NCBI RefSeq assembly: GCF_000520595.1
Contig: NZ_KI914978.1
Span: 141,114-184,510, forward strand
Reading direction: 5' to 3'
From: Arthrobacter sp. H5
Lineage (GTDB): Bacteria > Actinomycetota > Actinomycetes > Actinomycetales > Micrococcaceae
Length of the DNA: 43,397 nucleotides
Part shown: positions 30,345 to 38,913 of the stretch, one piece after another
How positions within the stretch are numbered: the stretch's first letter is position 1
How the letters are laid out: each line of letters begins with the position of its first letter
The notes under the pieces: model-generated
The model's database searches: none
What the model was told of the DNA's origin: nothing
The model's input: only the letters and a program-made list of their open reading frames with translations
Position numbers and translations under genes: made by a program

Positions 30345-31994
30345 TCAGATACCAACCTCCGGTGCCCGATACAGGAGTTTTCCCCAATGAACTGTCTCGA
30401 GGCACCGGGGATTGGTCCCGGTATCCAGGGCAGGCAATAGCGGGGTGCCTGCCCGTGGATCCGTGCTCCAAGACTGGACACGGCTGTCGGGAGTCTGAAC
30501 CATCAGCTCGTCGATCTCCCACACGGCATAGGATGAGGGCGCGCCGGGAACAAGCTGCCCCAGCAGCGGGTGGTGTGAGCCGGTTGCCCGCCAACCCGCG
30601 CGGGTATGCGCGATGAAAGCGGCACGGGCGGAGATGCGTTCGTTTGGTGTACCGTGCTGCACGCAGGCGCGGACGGAATTCCAGGGGTCCAACGGAGTGA
30701 CCGGGCTGTCCGACCCAAGGCACAGGGGCACCCCGGCAGAGAGCATTGAACCAAATCGATTCATCGTGGTGTATCTGGTCGCGCCGAGGCGCTGTTCGTA
30801 TAGCGCACCCGGCCCACTCCACAGGGCATCGAAGGCAGGCTGCGCGCTGACGGTCACGCCGAAATGCACCAGCTGGCCAATGGCCCGGTCGTCGGCCATC
30901 TCCACGTGTTCCAGCCGGTGACGCGCACGTCGAACCGCTTCCAGACCGTTGGACGCGGCAACCTGTTCCAGACCTTCCAGCACGGTATCCAGGCCGGCAT
31001 CGCCGATGACATGGAAACCCGCCTGGACACCCGCCGTCGTCGTGACGGCCAGATGCGCTGCGACATCCTCCACGCTCAGGAAAGCCGACCCGGACTCGTG
31101 TGGCGCGTCCGTGTACGGTTCGCGCAGCGAGGCCGTGCGTGAACCGAGGGAGCCGTCCACGTTCAGGTCCCCGGCAAGCCCAAGAAGACGTCCATCAAAT
31201 GATGCAAGAACCGCCTGCAGTTCCTCCTCTGACCGCACAAGCTGACCCCAGTACGGCAGGACCTCGGGGACATTGCTGCCGAGTGAGAGCAGGTTGAGCA
31301 GATCGGACTCGGGCACAATGTGCGGCGCTGCCATCTCGGCGACAGCAACTATTCCCTGCGAGGCGGCGTGGCTCAGGGCTGCTTGCTGCAGATCCTGCCG
31401 CCGCCCGTCGCTGAAGTCCCTGGACGCAGTGCGCGCGGCTGTGTGTGCCTGACGCACAACAAAACCACTGTCCCAGCCCTCAAGCCTCTGCAGACCGAAG
31501 GATGCCGACATGGCCCCCGAGACTACGGCCGAGTGCACGTCGGCGCGGGCGAGATAGACATGGGCCCCTCTGGATGCTGCATCCAATTCGGCTGCACTGG
31601 GCGGCCTCCTCTCGGGCCACCGCGATTCATCCCAACCATGTCCAATGATCATTCCATCGACGTGCTTGGCTGCTGCCTCGACCTGCTGAAGAACCTGGGC
31701 AAGGCTTTCGGCATTGGAGAGATCGATCGACTCGAGGGCGAGGCCCGTCTCAGTGGTGTGCACGTGGGAGTCGACAAATCCGGGAGCTATCAGCGCGCCC
31801 TTTAGGTCCACCACCCGCATGGTGCCATCCTGGAGCGATTCAGCGGCATGCTCGGAGCCGACCCAGGCGATGGTGTCCCCGTCCACAAGCATGGCGGTGG
31901 CAAACGGATCAGCCGCGCTGTAGACCGAACCATTGCGGTACAGGATGGGACGCTGGACATCATGGGGCACGGTGGGAGTCTCTCTGAGGGGCAT
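30345..31994 (-). CDS. Amidohydrolase family 3 protein (YtcJ-like)
   Basis: 549 residues. A metal-dependent TIM-barrel hydrolase: GFVDSHVHTTETG (metal His 77 and 79), IGHGWDESRWPERRPPSAAELD in parts typical of the YtcJ/NfdA group, GDLNVDGSLGSRTA, AGFHVIGDAGLD (His), RHRLEHVEMAD (His), and LCLGSDSPVTPLDPW with the catalytic Asp. No signal peptide is seen. Relatives hydrolyse N-substituted formamides, imidazolones or other amides; the substrate is unknown. The ATG starts 3 nt after the helY stop, so it is translated from the helY mRNA. A perfect hairpin follows at 30263. Confidence 0.88.
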   Translation of the reverse strand: MPLRETPTVPHDVQRPILYRNGSVYSAADPFATAMLVDGDTIAWVGSEHAAESLQDGTMRVVDLKGALIAPGFVDSHVHTTETGLALESIDLSNAESLAQVLQQVEAAAKHVDGMIIGHGWDESRWPERRPPSAAELDAASRGAHVYLARADVHSAVVSGAMSASFGLQRLEGWDSGFVVRQAHTAARTASRDFSDGRRQDLQQAALSHAASQGIVAVAEMAAPHIVPESDLLNLLSLGSNVPEVLPYWGQLVRSEEELQAVLASFDGRLLGLAGDLNVDGSLGSRTASLREPYTDAPHESGSAFLSVEDVAAHLAVTTTAGVQAGFHVIGDAGLDTVLEGLEQVAASNGLEAVRRARHRLEHVEMADDRAIGQLVHFGVTVSAQPAFDALWSGPGALYEQRLGATRYTTMNRFGSMLSAGVPLCLGSDSPVTPLDPWNSVRACVQHGTPNERISARAAFIAHTRAGWRATGSHHPLLGQLVPGAPSSYAVWEIDELMVQTPDSRVQSWSTDPRAGTPLLPALDTGTNPRCLETVHWGKLLYRAPEVGI

Positions 31995-31997
31995 GGA

Positions 31998-34811
31998 CTA
32001 TTCAGTGACGGCAGAGTAGGCCACAACTCCGCGGCGTACCAAACCAATGGCTTCGCCGCACAGCCTGCGCAGCTGTGGCGGGAGATCGTGCACTTTTGCC
32101 AGCTGGTCGATCAGGTCAATGACCTGCTTTGCCCACCGTACAAAATCGCCGGCGGCAAGATCTGTGGACTTGAGGGAATTCTGCAGTGACTTACCGCTGG
32201 CCCACTTGTACATCGGCCAGATTAGACCAAGCTCGGGCTCGGCGGTTACCGTCAACCGCTGCTGCTCCTCAAGGTCGGTCAGCAGCGACCATTGGCGGAC
32301 CACGGTGTCGATCGCAGATTCCAGGGCCACGCTTGGCATTCTGGGGCGCAGTCCGCGCTCCTCGCGCTTCGCCTGAAAGACGAGGGCGGCCACCAGTGCT
32401 GCCAGTTCCACGGCGTCGAGATCTTCGAAGGCACCGTGCTCCAGACACAAGGCCACCAGCAGGTCCTTCTCGCCGTAGATCCTCCGCAGCCGCTGGCCCT
32501 GCGGCGTGACAGACTTCATACCAGGGGTGAGTGCTTCCAGGTACCCGTAGTGCGCCAGCACCTCGGATACCCGGTCAAACGTCTTGGCGATCGTATTCGT
32601 CCTGCCGCGGATCTGACCGGACAGACGGTCCGTTTCCCGACGCAGCTTCCACCAGCGTTCCGACCACCGGGCATGTTGCTCCCGGTCGCTGCAGCCATGG
32701 CACGGATGGGCCCGCAGCCGCCTGCGAAGCTCGGTAATTGCTTTCTCATGGCGGTCGATGCCCGCAGTGCGGAAGCCCTCGTCCCTCCCCCGTTGCGCGG
32801 GGCGCTGATCATGCAGTGCGTTGCGCAGCGACGAGGCCAGATCCCGCCTGTCCTTGGGTTTACGCGCGTCGAACTGCTTTGGGATCCGAATCCGTGAGAG
32901 GACCTCCACTGGACCGTCGAGGTCCTGGACACCAAGACGGCGCACCTGCTTCTCCAACGTGAGGACGGTCGGCCGGGGCTCCCGGGCAGTGTCCTTGGAG
33001 AGCACCACGGCAAAACCCTCCACGCGGCCGGCAGGCACATCGATCACGTCGCCTGGACGAAGGTTCTCCAGTGACAACGCGGCGGCCGATTTCTTGCTTC
33101 TGGCTCCCGCCTTGGCCGCCGTGGCTTCCAGATCAGTGAGTTCCCGCCGCAGCGCGGCGTACTCCCTGAAGTCACCAAGATGGCAGGTCATGGATTCCTC
33201 GTAGCCGCCCAGGGACTCTTCGCGGCTTCGCACCTGCCGGGCGAGACCAACCACTGAGCGGTCGGTCTGGAATTGGGCAAACGAGGTCTCCAGAATTTCG
33301 CGGGACCGGTCCTGGCCAAACTGCGCAATGAGATTGATGCTCATGTTGTACGTAGGCCGGAAACTGGAGTTCAGCGGGTAGGTCCGGCGGGATGCGAGAC
33401 CCGCTACAGCTCCGGGATCCGTACCCGGCTGCCACAGCACCACGGCATGGCCCTCGACATCGATTCCCCGGCGCCCCGCCCTGCCTGTCAGCTGCGTGTA
33501 CTCCCCTGCCGTGATGTTGACATGCGCTTCACCGTTGAACTTGTCCAGCTTCTCAAGCACCACCGATCTGGCAGGCATGTTCACACCCAGGGCCAGGGTC
33601 TCGGTGGCGAAGACAGCCTTCACCAGCCCCACTTCGAACAGCTTCTCCACCACCTCCTTGAAGGTTGGAAGCATGCCCGCATGGTGGGCAGCGAACCCGC
33701 GCAACAGTCCCTCCCGCCATGCCCAGAATCCAAGGATCTCCAGGTCATCCTCCGGGATGTCGAGCGCGGCCTCTTCAACCCGGCGTAGGATGAGCCCCCG
33801 CTCGTGCTCAGTTGTCAGCCACAGGCCGGCGTCAAGGCACTGGGTGACAGCGGCTTCGCAGCCGTTTCTTGAGAAGATGAAGGTTATTGCGGGAAGCAAA
33901 CCATTCCGGTCCAGTGCAGCAATAACCTGCGGCCTGCTTGCCCGCCGCACCCGTGAGACCTGCCCGGCCCGCTGCGGGTTTCCACGACCCCTCCGGCCAC
34001 CTGCGCCCCACCGGGCCCGCTGGTTCAGCCGAAGCTCCGTGGTGGCCAGCTCCAACAGCTCGGGATTCACGTCATACCGGTCGTCCGCGCCGGTTGCTGA
34101 ACCCTCGGGCGCTGCTTCATCGAATGCCACTTCGCCAGCGAACAGGTCAAGCATGTCCTGTCCAACCATGACGTGCTGCCAGAGTGGAACCGGCCGATGT
34201 TCGGAGACGATGACGTCCGTGTGTCCACGCACGGTGTCGAGCCACGCACCAAATTCCTCTGCGTTGGACACCGTTGCGCTCAGCGATACCAGCCGCACTT
34301 CGGTGGGAAGGTGGATGATCACTTCTTCCCAAACGGCTCCGCGGAAGCGGTCAGCCAGGTAGTGCACCTCGTCCATCACCACGTAGCCCAGATCATTCAG
34401 GGTGTCCGAGTTTGCGTACAGCATGTTGCGCAGGACTTCAGTGGTCATCACGACGACGGCGGCATCAGGGTTGATACTCGTGTCACCGGTGAGCAGGCCT
34501 ACCCTGTCCGCACCATGGATAGCGGAGAGTTCGGCATACTTCTGGTTGCTGAGAGCCTTGATGGGGGTGGTGTAGAACGCCTTCAGATTGTCGGCAAGTG
34601 CCATAAAGATGGCAAACTCACCCACCACCGTTTTGCCCGCGCCCGTGGGCGCCGCCACCAGCACTCCCCTGCCCGCTTCAAGCGATACGCAGGATTCACG
34701 CTGGAAGTCGTCGAGATCGAATCCGAGGCTTTGCTCAAACTGGTGCAGCCGCGTCCTCGAATGATCGTTGCGTGCCCGCGCGGCCTGGTACTGCTCGGCT
34801 GGGGAGGTCAT
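31998..34811 (-). CDS. helY: DEAD/DEAH box RNA helicase, Ski2/Mtr4-like
   Basis: 937 residues, standard for actinobacterial HelY. Motif I is APTGAGKT (54-61), motif Ia TTPIKALSNQK, motif II DEVH (147-150), motif III SATVSN, and in the second RecA domain FATETLALGVNMPA and motif VI QLTGRAGRRGID. A region rich in Arg and Gly (RWGAGGRRGRGNPQR) lies between the RecA domains. The C-terminal half has the DSHCT-type helical domain, with a segment HPCHGC before it. It is thought to act in RNA unwinding and turnover. TAGGCT 6 nt before the ATG implies leaderless expression, separate from tatC 51 bp upstream. Confidence 0.94.
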   Translation of the reverse strand: MTSPAEQYQAARARNDHSRTRLHQFEQSLGFDLDDFQRESCVSLEAGRGVLVAAPTGAGKTVVGEFAIFMALADNLKAFYTTPIKALSNQKYAELSAIHGADRVGLLTGDTSINPDAAVVVMTTEVLRNMLYANSDTLNDLGYVVMDEVHYLADRFRGAVWEEVIIHLPTEVRLVSLSATVSNAEEFGAWLDTVRGHTDVIVSEHRPVPLWQHVMVGQDMLDLFAGEVAFDEAAPEGSATGADDRYDVNPELLELATTELRLNQRARWGAGGRRGRGNPQRAGQVSRVRRASRPQVIAALDRNGLLPAITFIFSRNGCEAAVTQCLDAGLWLTTEHERGLILRRVEEAALDIPEDDLEILGFWAWREGLLRGFAAHHAGMLPTFKEVVEKLFEVGLVKAVFATETLALGVNMPARSVVLEKLDKFNGEAHVNITAGEYTQLTGRAGRRGIDVEGHAVVLWQPGTDPGAVAGLASRRTYPLNSSFRPTYNMSINLIAQFGQDRSREILETSFAQFQTDRSVVGLARQVRSREESLGGYEESMTCHLGDFREYAALRRELTDLEATAAKAGARSKKSAAALSLENLRPGDVIDVPAGRVEGFAVVLSKDTAREPRPTVLTLEKQVRRLGVQDLDGPVEVLSRIRIPKQFDARKPKDRRDLASSLRNALHDQRPAQRGRDEGFRTAGIDRHEKAITELRRRLRAHPCHGCSDREQHARWSERWWKLRRETDRLSGQIRGRTNTIAKTFDRVSEVLAHYGYLEALTPGMKSVTPQGQRLRRIYGEKDLLVALCLEHGAFEDLDAVELAALVAALVFQAKREERGLRPRMPSVALESAIDTVVRQWSLLTDLEEQQRLTVTAEPELGLIWPMYKWASGKSLQNSLKSTDLAAGDFVRWAKQVIDLIDQLAKVHDLPPQLRRLCGEAIGLVRRGVVAYSAVTE

Positions 34812-34817
34812 AGTTCA

Positions 34818-34823
34818 AGCCTA
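34818..34823 (-). promoter_or_regulatory. Candidate -10 element for helY
   Basis: TAGGCT on the minus strand, 6 nt before the ATG at 34811, in the tatC-helY gap. Confidence 0.5.
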
Positions 34824-34862
34824 GACTCTTCGGCCGGTGTTCCCGTCACCCGCCTGTGTGGC

Positions 34863-35690
34863 CTACAACCCGTCGATTGAGGAAGCTTTGTCCGCATTTG
34901 CTTCAAGATCCGCGTCCCGTGACGCGGTCCTGCGGTCACGGCGCCTGTCGTTCAGTAGGCATAAGCCGATGGCTATAAAGAACAGCAGGAGCATGGGTGC
35001 AGCCAGGTAGAACATACTCATGGCATCGGCACCCGGCGCAGCCATCGCCGCGAAAAGGCAGACGAGGAAGACTGTGATCCGCCATGCCTTCAGCACCTGC
35101 TTCCCGGTGACAAGGCCGACCATGTTCAGCCCAAAAAGCACCACGGGAAGGAGGAAGGCGATTCCGAAGGCCAGCATCAGGCGCAGCAAAAACGTGATGT
35201 AAACCGTCACGGTGATGATGTTGGCGAAACCCTCCGGCGTGAAGTCCGTCAGGACCAGGACCGCGTTGGGAAGGATCAGCCAAGCCAGATAAATGCCGGC
35301 CAGGAAGAGCGGAACGGCGGCGGCGATGAAGCCGAGTGCTGTGCGGCGTTCCTTCTGCCTCAGGCCCGGCGTCACGAACGCCCACAGTTGGTACAACCAG
35401 ACGGGGCTTGAAACGACAATGCCGAGAAAGACCGAAATCTGGATCATCAGGTCGAATGGCGAGCCAACGCCGTCGAAGTTAAGCTCCGCGGTGCGGCCGG
35501 TGCGTTCGCCGATTTCCTGAATCGGCTGCGACAGCGCAACCAAAACCGGATTGTAGATGAAGAATCCAACCACTGTGCCCAGCACAAGTGCAATAGCAGA
35601 TTTGAAGAGCCTGTTACGGGCTTCCTTTAGGTGCTCCTTGAGCGCCATCCTCCCTTCAGGGTTGGATTTGCGCCCCTTTCCCCGCGACAT
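34863..35690 (-). CDS. tatC: Sec-independent protein translocase subunit TatC
   Basis: 275 residues, six transmembrane helices. TatC is the receptor for twin-arginine signal peptides. The N-terminal MALKEHLKEARNRLFKSAIA (about 15-34, key EHLKEARNRL) contains the conserved Glu region. SPFDLMIQISVFLGIVVSSPVWLYQLWAFVTPGL (in parts: PVWLYQLWAFV-PGL) matches the helix 2/3 loop, and the later PVVLFGLNMVGLVT and PGADAMSMFYLAAPMLLL segments match helices 5-6. A charged C-terminal tail follows. The annotated ATG adds 14 basic residues; ATG at 35648 is an alternative. It is 5 nt downstream of tatA. Confidence 0.95.
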   Translation of the reverse strand: MSRGKGRKSNPEGRMALKEHLKEARNRLFKSAIALVLGTVVGFFIYNPVLVALSQPIQEIGERTGRTAELNFDGVGSPFDLMIQISVFLGIVVSSPVWLYQLWAFVTPGLRQKERRTALGFIAAAVPLFLAGIYLAWLILPNAVLVLTDFTPEGFANIITVTVYITFLLRLMLAFGIAFLLPVVLFGLNMVGLVTGKQVLKAWRITVFLVCLFAAMAAPGADAMSMFYLAAPMLLLFFIAIGLCLLNDRRRDRRTASRDADLEANADKASSIDGL

Positions 35691-35695
35691 TGGCC

Positions 35696-35995
35696 TTAGG
35701 GATTAGTGGGAGTATTGCCGGCACCCGGCTGGCGCGGCGGGCTGCCTGCATCCGAGTCGGCATCACGGGGGTGGGTGGTGCCGTGGGGTGGATTCACAAC
35801 CTTGCCTTCGACGGGTGAGGAACCCTGCGCGTCCGGATCATCCGTGTTGTTCTCGTCCTTCATCTGCTTCACTTCGGACTTGAAAATCCGCAGGGACTGC
35901 CCCACACTCCGTGCCAGGCCCGGCAGCTTGGGTGCCCCGAACAGGAGGATCGCAATGGCAATGATGATAATGATGTGCCAGCCTTCAAGCCGCAT
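35696..35995 (-). CDS. tatA: Sec-independent protein translocase subunit TatA
   Basis: 99 residues: a short N-terminus, one transmembrane helix (WHIIIIIAIAILLF, about 5-18), the hinge GAPKLPGLARSVG with the conserved FG/AP-KLP pattern, an amphipathic helix (LRIFKSEVKQM), then an acidic, Pro-rich tail. TatA polymerises to form the export pore with TatC. The start is the ATG at 35995 with GAGGAA 7 nt upstream; the longer frame upstream is not TatA-like. TAGACT (36025-36030) and TATAAA (36032-36037) on the minus strand are possible -10 elements. Confidence 0.94.
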   Translation of the reverse strand: MRLEGWHIIIIIAIAILLFGAPKLPGLARSVGQSLRIFKSEVKQMKDENNTDDPDAQGSSPVEGKVVNPPHGTTHPRDADSDAGSPPRQPGAGNTPTNP

Positions 35996-36032
35996 GATGG
36001 TGTTCCTCTCGTGGGTCTTGGTTAAGTCTAGT

Positions 36033-36368
36033 TTATAGGTGGGGCATATCACGCAGCAGTTGGGGTTGTCCGCGATGCGTCCGCCGTCTAATCCGTCGTT
36101 GGGATCTCGCCCGCGCCCGCAGAGCGGCTTTCAACCTGTTTTGGGACCTCACATCAGCAGGATCGAGGAACACGGCGGCAGACGGCTGGTCCGGATTCGC
36201 TCCTGTGTCCGGCGTGCGCTCCGAAAGCGCAAACAGCTGGCTGGCTCCTTCGACGTCCCGCAGGACCGCCATCACCTGACGGAAGATCCTGAATCCCAGG
36301 AACCCCAGGAAGAGGGCGCTCACCAACACCAAAACCACCCACAGCACGATCCAGAACCACCAAGGCAT
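36033..36368 (-). CDS. Small membrane protein of unknown function
   Basis: 111 residues. One N-terminal transmembrane helix (PWWFWIVLWVVLVLVSALFL, about 2-21) is followed by a helical, charged cytoplasmic region with a very basic stretch (RLKAALRARARSQRRIRRR, about 80-98). I do not recognise a family. It lies between pafBC and tatA. ATG at 36368 is chosen because it begins at the membrane helix and has TACACT exactly 6 nt upstream; a longer frame starts at 36416. The conserved placement beside tatA in actinobacteria is an inference and not proof of a Tat role. Confidence 0.6.
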   Translation of the reverse strand: MPWWFWIVLWVVLVLVSALFLGFLGFRIFRQVMAVLRDVEGASQLFALSERTPDTGANPDQPSAAVFLDPADVRSQNRLKAALRARARSQRRIRRRTHRGQPQLLRDMPHL

Positions 36369-36374
36369 ATGGCC

Positions 36375-36380
36375 AGTGTA
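36375..36380 (-). promoter_or_regulatory. Candidate -10 element for the small membrane protein gene
   Basis: TACACT on the minus strand, 6 nt before the ATG at 36368, with no Shine-Dalgarno. Confidence 0.4.
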
Positions 36381-36425
36381 GATCAGTGGCGACAACGGAT
36401 GGAAAGCGCCCACCACTGAACATGA

Positions 36426-38405
36426 TCATGCGTAGTGGGACACCGCCGAGTCTATGACGCGCGCGGCGCGCTCCCGCAGTGGTTCCGGAGCCGCGATCGT
36501 GGCGGCTCCTCCGAGACTGGCGACGAGCCCAGGGACCCAGGTGCTGGTGGCGACCCTGATCTCGGCCGCCAGCCGGCCGTCGTCGAGCAGAGCAGTCCGC
36601 TCCGCTCCGTAGCTTTCGGCCACCCAGGCAGCACCTGGAGCCAGCACCAGGGTCACCAGTTCATCCGTCGAGGACGGCTCGAAGAGTGCTCCGGGGAACC
36701 CTCCCGATGACTGGCTGGACCGGTGTTCGGCGGGCACATCAGTTAGTTCGACGGACTGCATGCGGTCAAGCCGGAAGTTCCGCTTCGACTCCGCCGTCAG
36801 GCACCATGCCTCGAGGTACCAGACATCATTGTGGAGGAAAGCACGAACCGGCTCTATCTCCCGATGGGTGATCTCATCGCGGGCGGGAACCAGGTACGTC
36901 AGCTTGATCCGCACACCGGCCGCTATCCCGGACCGGATGCGCTCAAGTGTGGGCGTGACATCCTCCTCGGCAAGGCTGGTGGCGATGGAGCTCCCTATCC
37001 GTCCGGCGTCCCCGGCCGCCTCCATCAGCTTGGCCTGTGCGGTGGCAACCGCAGAGTCCTCTTCAAGCCCGGGAAGGTTCCGCAGCGTGTCAAGCCCGAC
37101 GATGAGGGTGCACGCCTCGTCCATGCCCAAGCGCACCGGTTCTGCGAGTCCCTGCGGATTGCTGATGTGGATCCGGTCATCCTCAAGCTGGATATCGATA
37201 AGTCCGTCGGGGTAATACCGTGGCCCGCTGACGAAAAGGAGCCTGAGATCGCTCTCGAGTTCGGTCCTGGTCACCCCGAAGTTCGCTGCGGCCGAGTCAA
37301 TGTGGACCCCCGGGTTGTTCATGAGATAGGGCACGAGGTCCAGCAGACGCCTCAGGTGTGCCTCTGCTGACGATTTTCGGGGCAGGGCCCGGGGTGGCGG
37401 GGGGATCGGAAAGCTGAACGACGGCGGCGCCTCCCTCAGCGCGGAGCCCGCAGCTCCCAGCCGGGCCTTGACGGAGCGCACCAGGCTGGAGGGCATCTTT
37501 ACCACGGCATGCGGTCCGAGGGAGGCGATCCGGGCGGCGGCGGCTGGCTCGTCGCCGTATGGGTAGCGCACCGTGTCCCACCCATCTCCGGTATCTTCTT
37601 CGATCGTTGCACCGTGCATGGTCCGCAAAATCTGGCAGGTCAGAGACCGCACTGAAACACGCGCCTGATGTGTGTCGCCCACCCGATCCAGATCCGCCAG
37701 GGATACGGACATGGAAAAGTCTGCCGGCACGGTGTAGGTGCCCTCCACCACGGCGGGGGCGGATGTCATCCGTGACAGCCTGAACCACCGCTCGCTGCTG
37801 CGTGCCGCATCGAATCCCACCAGGTACCAGTGCCCAAAACGGGTACCCATTCCCCAGGGATGAACCGTGCGGCCCTGCTCTTCTCCGGTACTGGCGGCGC
37901 GATATGTAAACCGGATGATCCGGCGCGACGTCGTTGCCCGCCACACTTCTTCCCAGTGCGGTTCGTTGGTACGAATTCTCGGTTCGAGCGCCCGGCCGGT
38001 ACCCGCATCCGGAGCAACCCCCCGGGCTTGAAGCTTTCGCATCGCGCGTGTGGCCGCGGAATCAAGTGAAGCCTGATCCCACATTCCCGCGGCGAGGGCA
38101 AGAGCGGCGGATTCGGCCGGTGTGAACACCATGCCTGGCAGGCGGTACTCCTCGGCGTTAATGCGGTACCGGCGGGCTGAGTTGTCATTCTCGAACAGTG
38201 CATCGTCGCTGAACGATTCGATCGGAATGCCCTGCTCGCGGAGGATCGCCTTATCACGGTCAAAAAGCTTCTCCCGCGCCGCCGCGGACGAGGCCTGCGC
38301 GTACAACTCGATCTCGCGGAAAAGTTCTTCCTTGGTGTAGCCGCGGCGTGTGGACAGCAACAGCACCACCAGCGTGAGAAGTCGTTCGGTTCGTTTTGCG
38401 GACAC
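36426..38405 (-). CDS. pafBC: PafBC fusion, WYL-domain transcriptional regulator
   Basis: 659 residues, two PafB/C-type modules in one chain. Module 1: helix-turn-helix MSAKRTERLLTLVVLLLSTRRGYTKEEL in parts (about 1-80), then a WYL domain around RRIIRFTYRAA...WGMGTRFGHWYLVGFD (about 160-210). Module 2: a linker rich in Pro (about 345-362), a helix-turn-helix at about 365-430 (HLRRLLDLVPYLMNN), then a second WYL domain with VRAFLHNDVWYLEAWC and RNFRLDRMQSVEL (about 540-575). In mycobacteria PafB and PafC are separate proteins that activate the LexA/RecA-independent DNA-damage response. Natural fusions are known in Arthrobacter. The GTG start has TAACGT 7 nt upstream. Located beside the Pup-proteasome genes, as usual. 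Confidence 0.93.
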   Translation of the reverse strand: MSAKRTERLLTLVVLLLSTRRGYTKEELFREIELYAQASSAAAREKLFDRDKAILREQGIPIESFSDDALFENDNSARRYRINAEEYRLPGMVFTPAESAALALAAGMWDQASLDSAATRAMRKLQARGVAPDAGTGRALEPRIRTNEPHWEEVWRATTSRRIIRFTYRAASTGEEQGRTVHPWGMGTRFGHWYLVGFDAARSSERWFRLSRMTSAPAVVEGTYTVPADFSMSVSLADLDRVGDTHQARVSVRSLTCQILRTMHGATIEEDTGDGWDTVRYPYGDEPAAAARIASLGPHAVVKMPSSLVRSVKARLGAAGSALREAPPSFSFPIPPPPRALPRKSSAEAHLRRLLDLVPYLMNNPGVHIDSAAANFGVTRTELESDLRLLFVSGPRYYPDGLIDIQLEDDRIHISNPQGLAEPVRLGMDEACTLIVGLDTLRNLPGLEEDSAVATAQAKLMEAAGDAGRIGSSIATSLAEEDVTPTLERIRSGIAAGVRIKLTYLVPARDEITHREIEPVRAFLHNDVWYLEAWCLTAESKRNFRLDRMQSVELTDVPAEHRSSQSSGGFPGALFEPSSTDELVTLVLAPGAAWVAESYGAERTALLDDGRLAAEIRVATSTWVPGLVASLGGAATIAAPEPLRERAARVIDSAVSHYA

Positions 38406-38412
38406 GCTGGCT

Positions 38413-38418
38413 ACGTTA
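38413..38418 (-). promoter_or_regulatory. Candidate -10 element for pafBC
   Basis: TAACGT on the minus strand, 7 nt before the GTG at 38405, between the terminator hairpin at 38449 and the gene. Confidence 0.45.
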
Positions 38419-38448
38419 CCCCGAAGCCGCAGCGCTTAACACACGAAT

Positions 38449-38487
38449 GGGGTGCGGAAGGGACACATGTGTGTCCTTCCGCACCCC
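38449..38487. terminator. Terminator hairpin between the FKBP genes and pafBC
   Basis: A stem of 18 bp with one bulged G: 38449-38467 (starts GGGGTGCGGAAGG) with 38470-38487 (ends CCTTCCGCACCCC). It separates the FKBP genes from pafBC. Confidence 0.8.
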
Positions 38488-38509
38488 GAACAGGCAGGCA
38501 CTGCTGTGG

Positions 38510-38905
38510 TCAGCGGACGCCCATCAGGTCGACAACGAAGATCAGCGACTCTCCGGGTGCTATGGCCGAGCCCGCGCCGCGGTCCCCATAGGCAAGGTGG
38601 GAGGGAATCTCAAGCCGACGGCGCCCGCCGACCTTCATTCCCGGAATCCCCTGGTCCCAGCCCTGGATGACCTGTCCAACGCCCACGCGGAAATCAAGCG
38701 GGGCTCCGCGGTTCCAGGAGGAATCGAACTCTTCGCCGGTGGAGAATGCCACGCCAACATAGTGGGCCGACACGGTGTCTCCGGCCTGGGCCTCCCGGCC
38801 GTCGCCGTCGATCAGGTCCTTGATGACCAGATCTTCCGGTGTCTCTGCTCCCGGGAACTCCACCTCGGGCTTCTGGCGGTCATACTCACGTTGTCCAAAA
38901 GACAT
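38510..38905 (-). CDS. FKBP-type peptidyl-prolyl isomerase
   Basis: 131 residues, a single cytosolic FKBP domain. Active-site signatures: YVGVAFSTGEEFDSSW (FD pair), GQVIQGWDQGIPGMKVGGRR, LEIPSHLAYGDRGAG and LIFVVDLMGV. It accelerates prolyl cis-trans isomerisation in protein folding. The N-terminal 20 residues (REYDRQKPEVEFPG) are typical of actinobacterial FKBPs. ATG is 8 nt after the stop of the upstream FKBP lipoprotein; the AAGGAG Shine-Dalgarno overlaps that TAA, indicating coupling. Confidence 0.95.
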   Translation of the reverse strand: MSFGQREYDRQKPEVEFPGAETPEDLVIKDLIDGDGREAQAGDTVSAHYVGVAFSTGEEFDSSWNRGAPLDFRVGVGQVIQGWDQGIPGMKVGGRRRLEIPSHLAYGDRGAGSAIAPGESLIFVVDLMGVR

Positions 38906-38913
38906 GATGCTCC

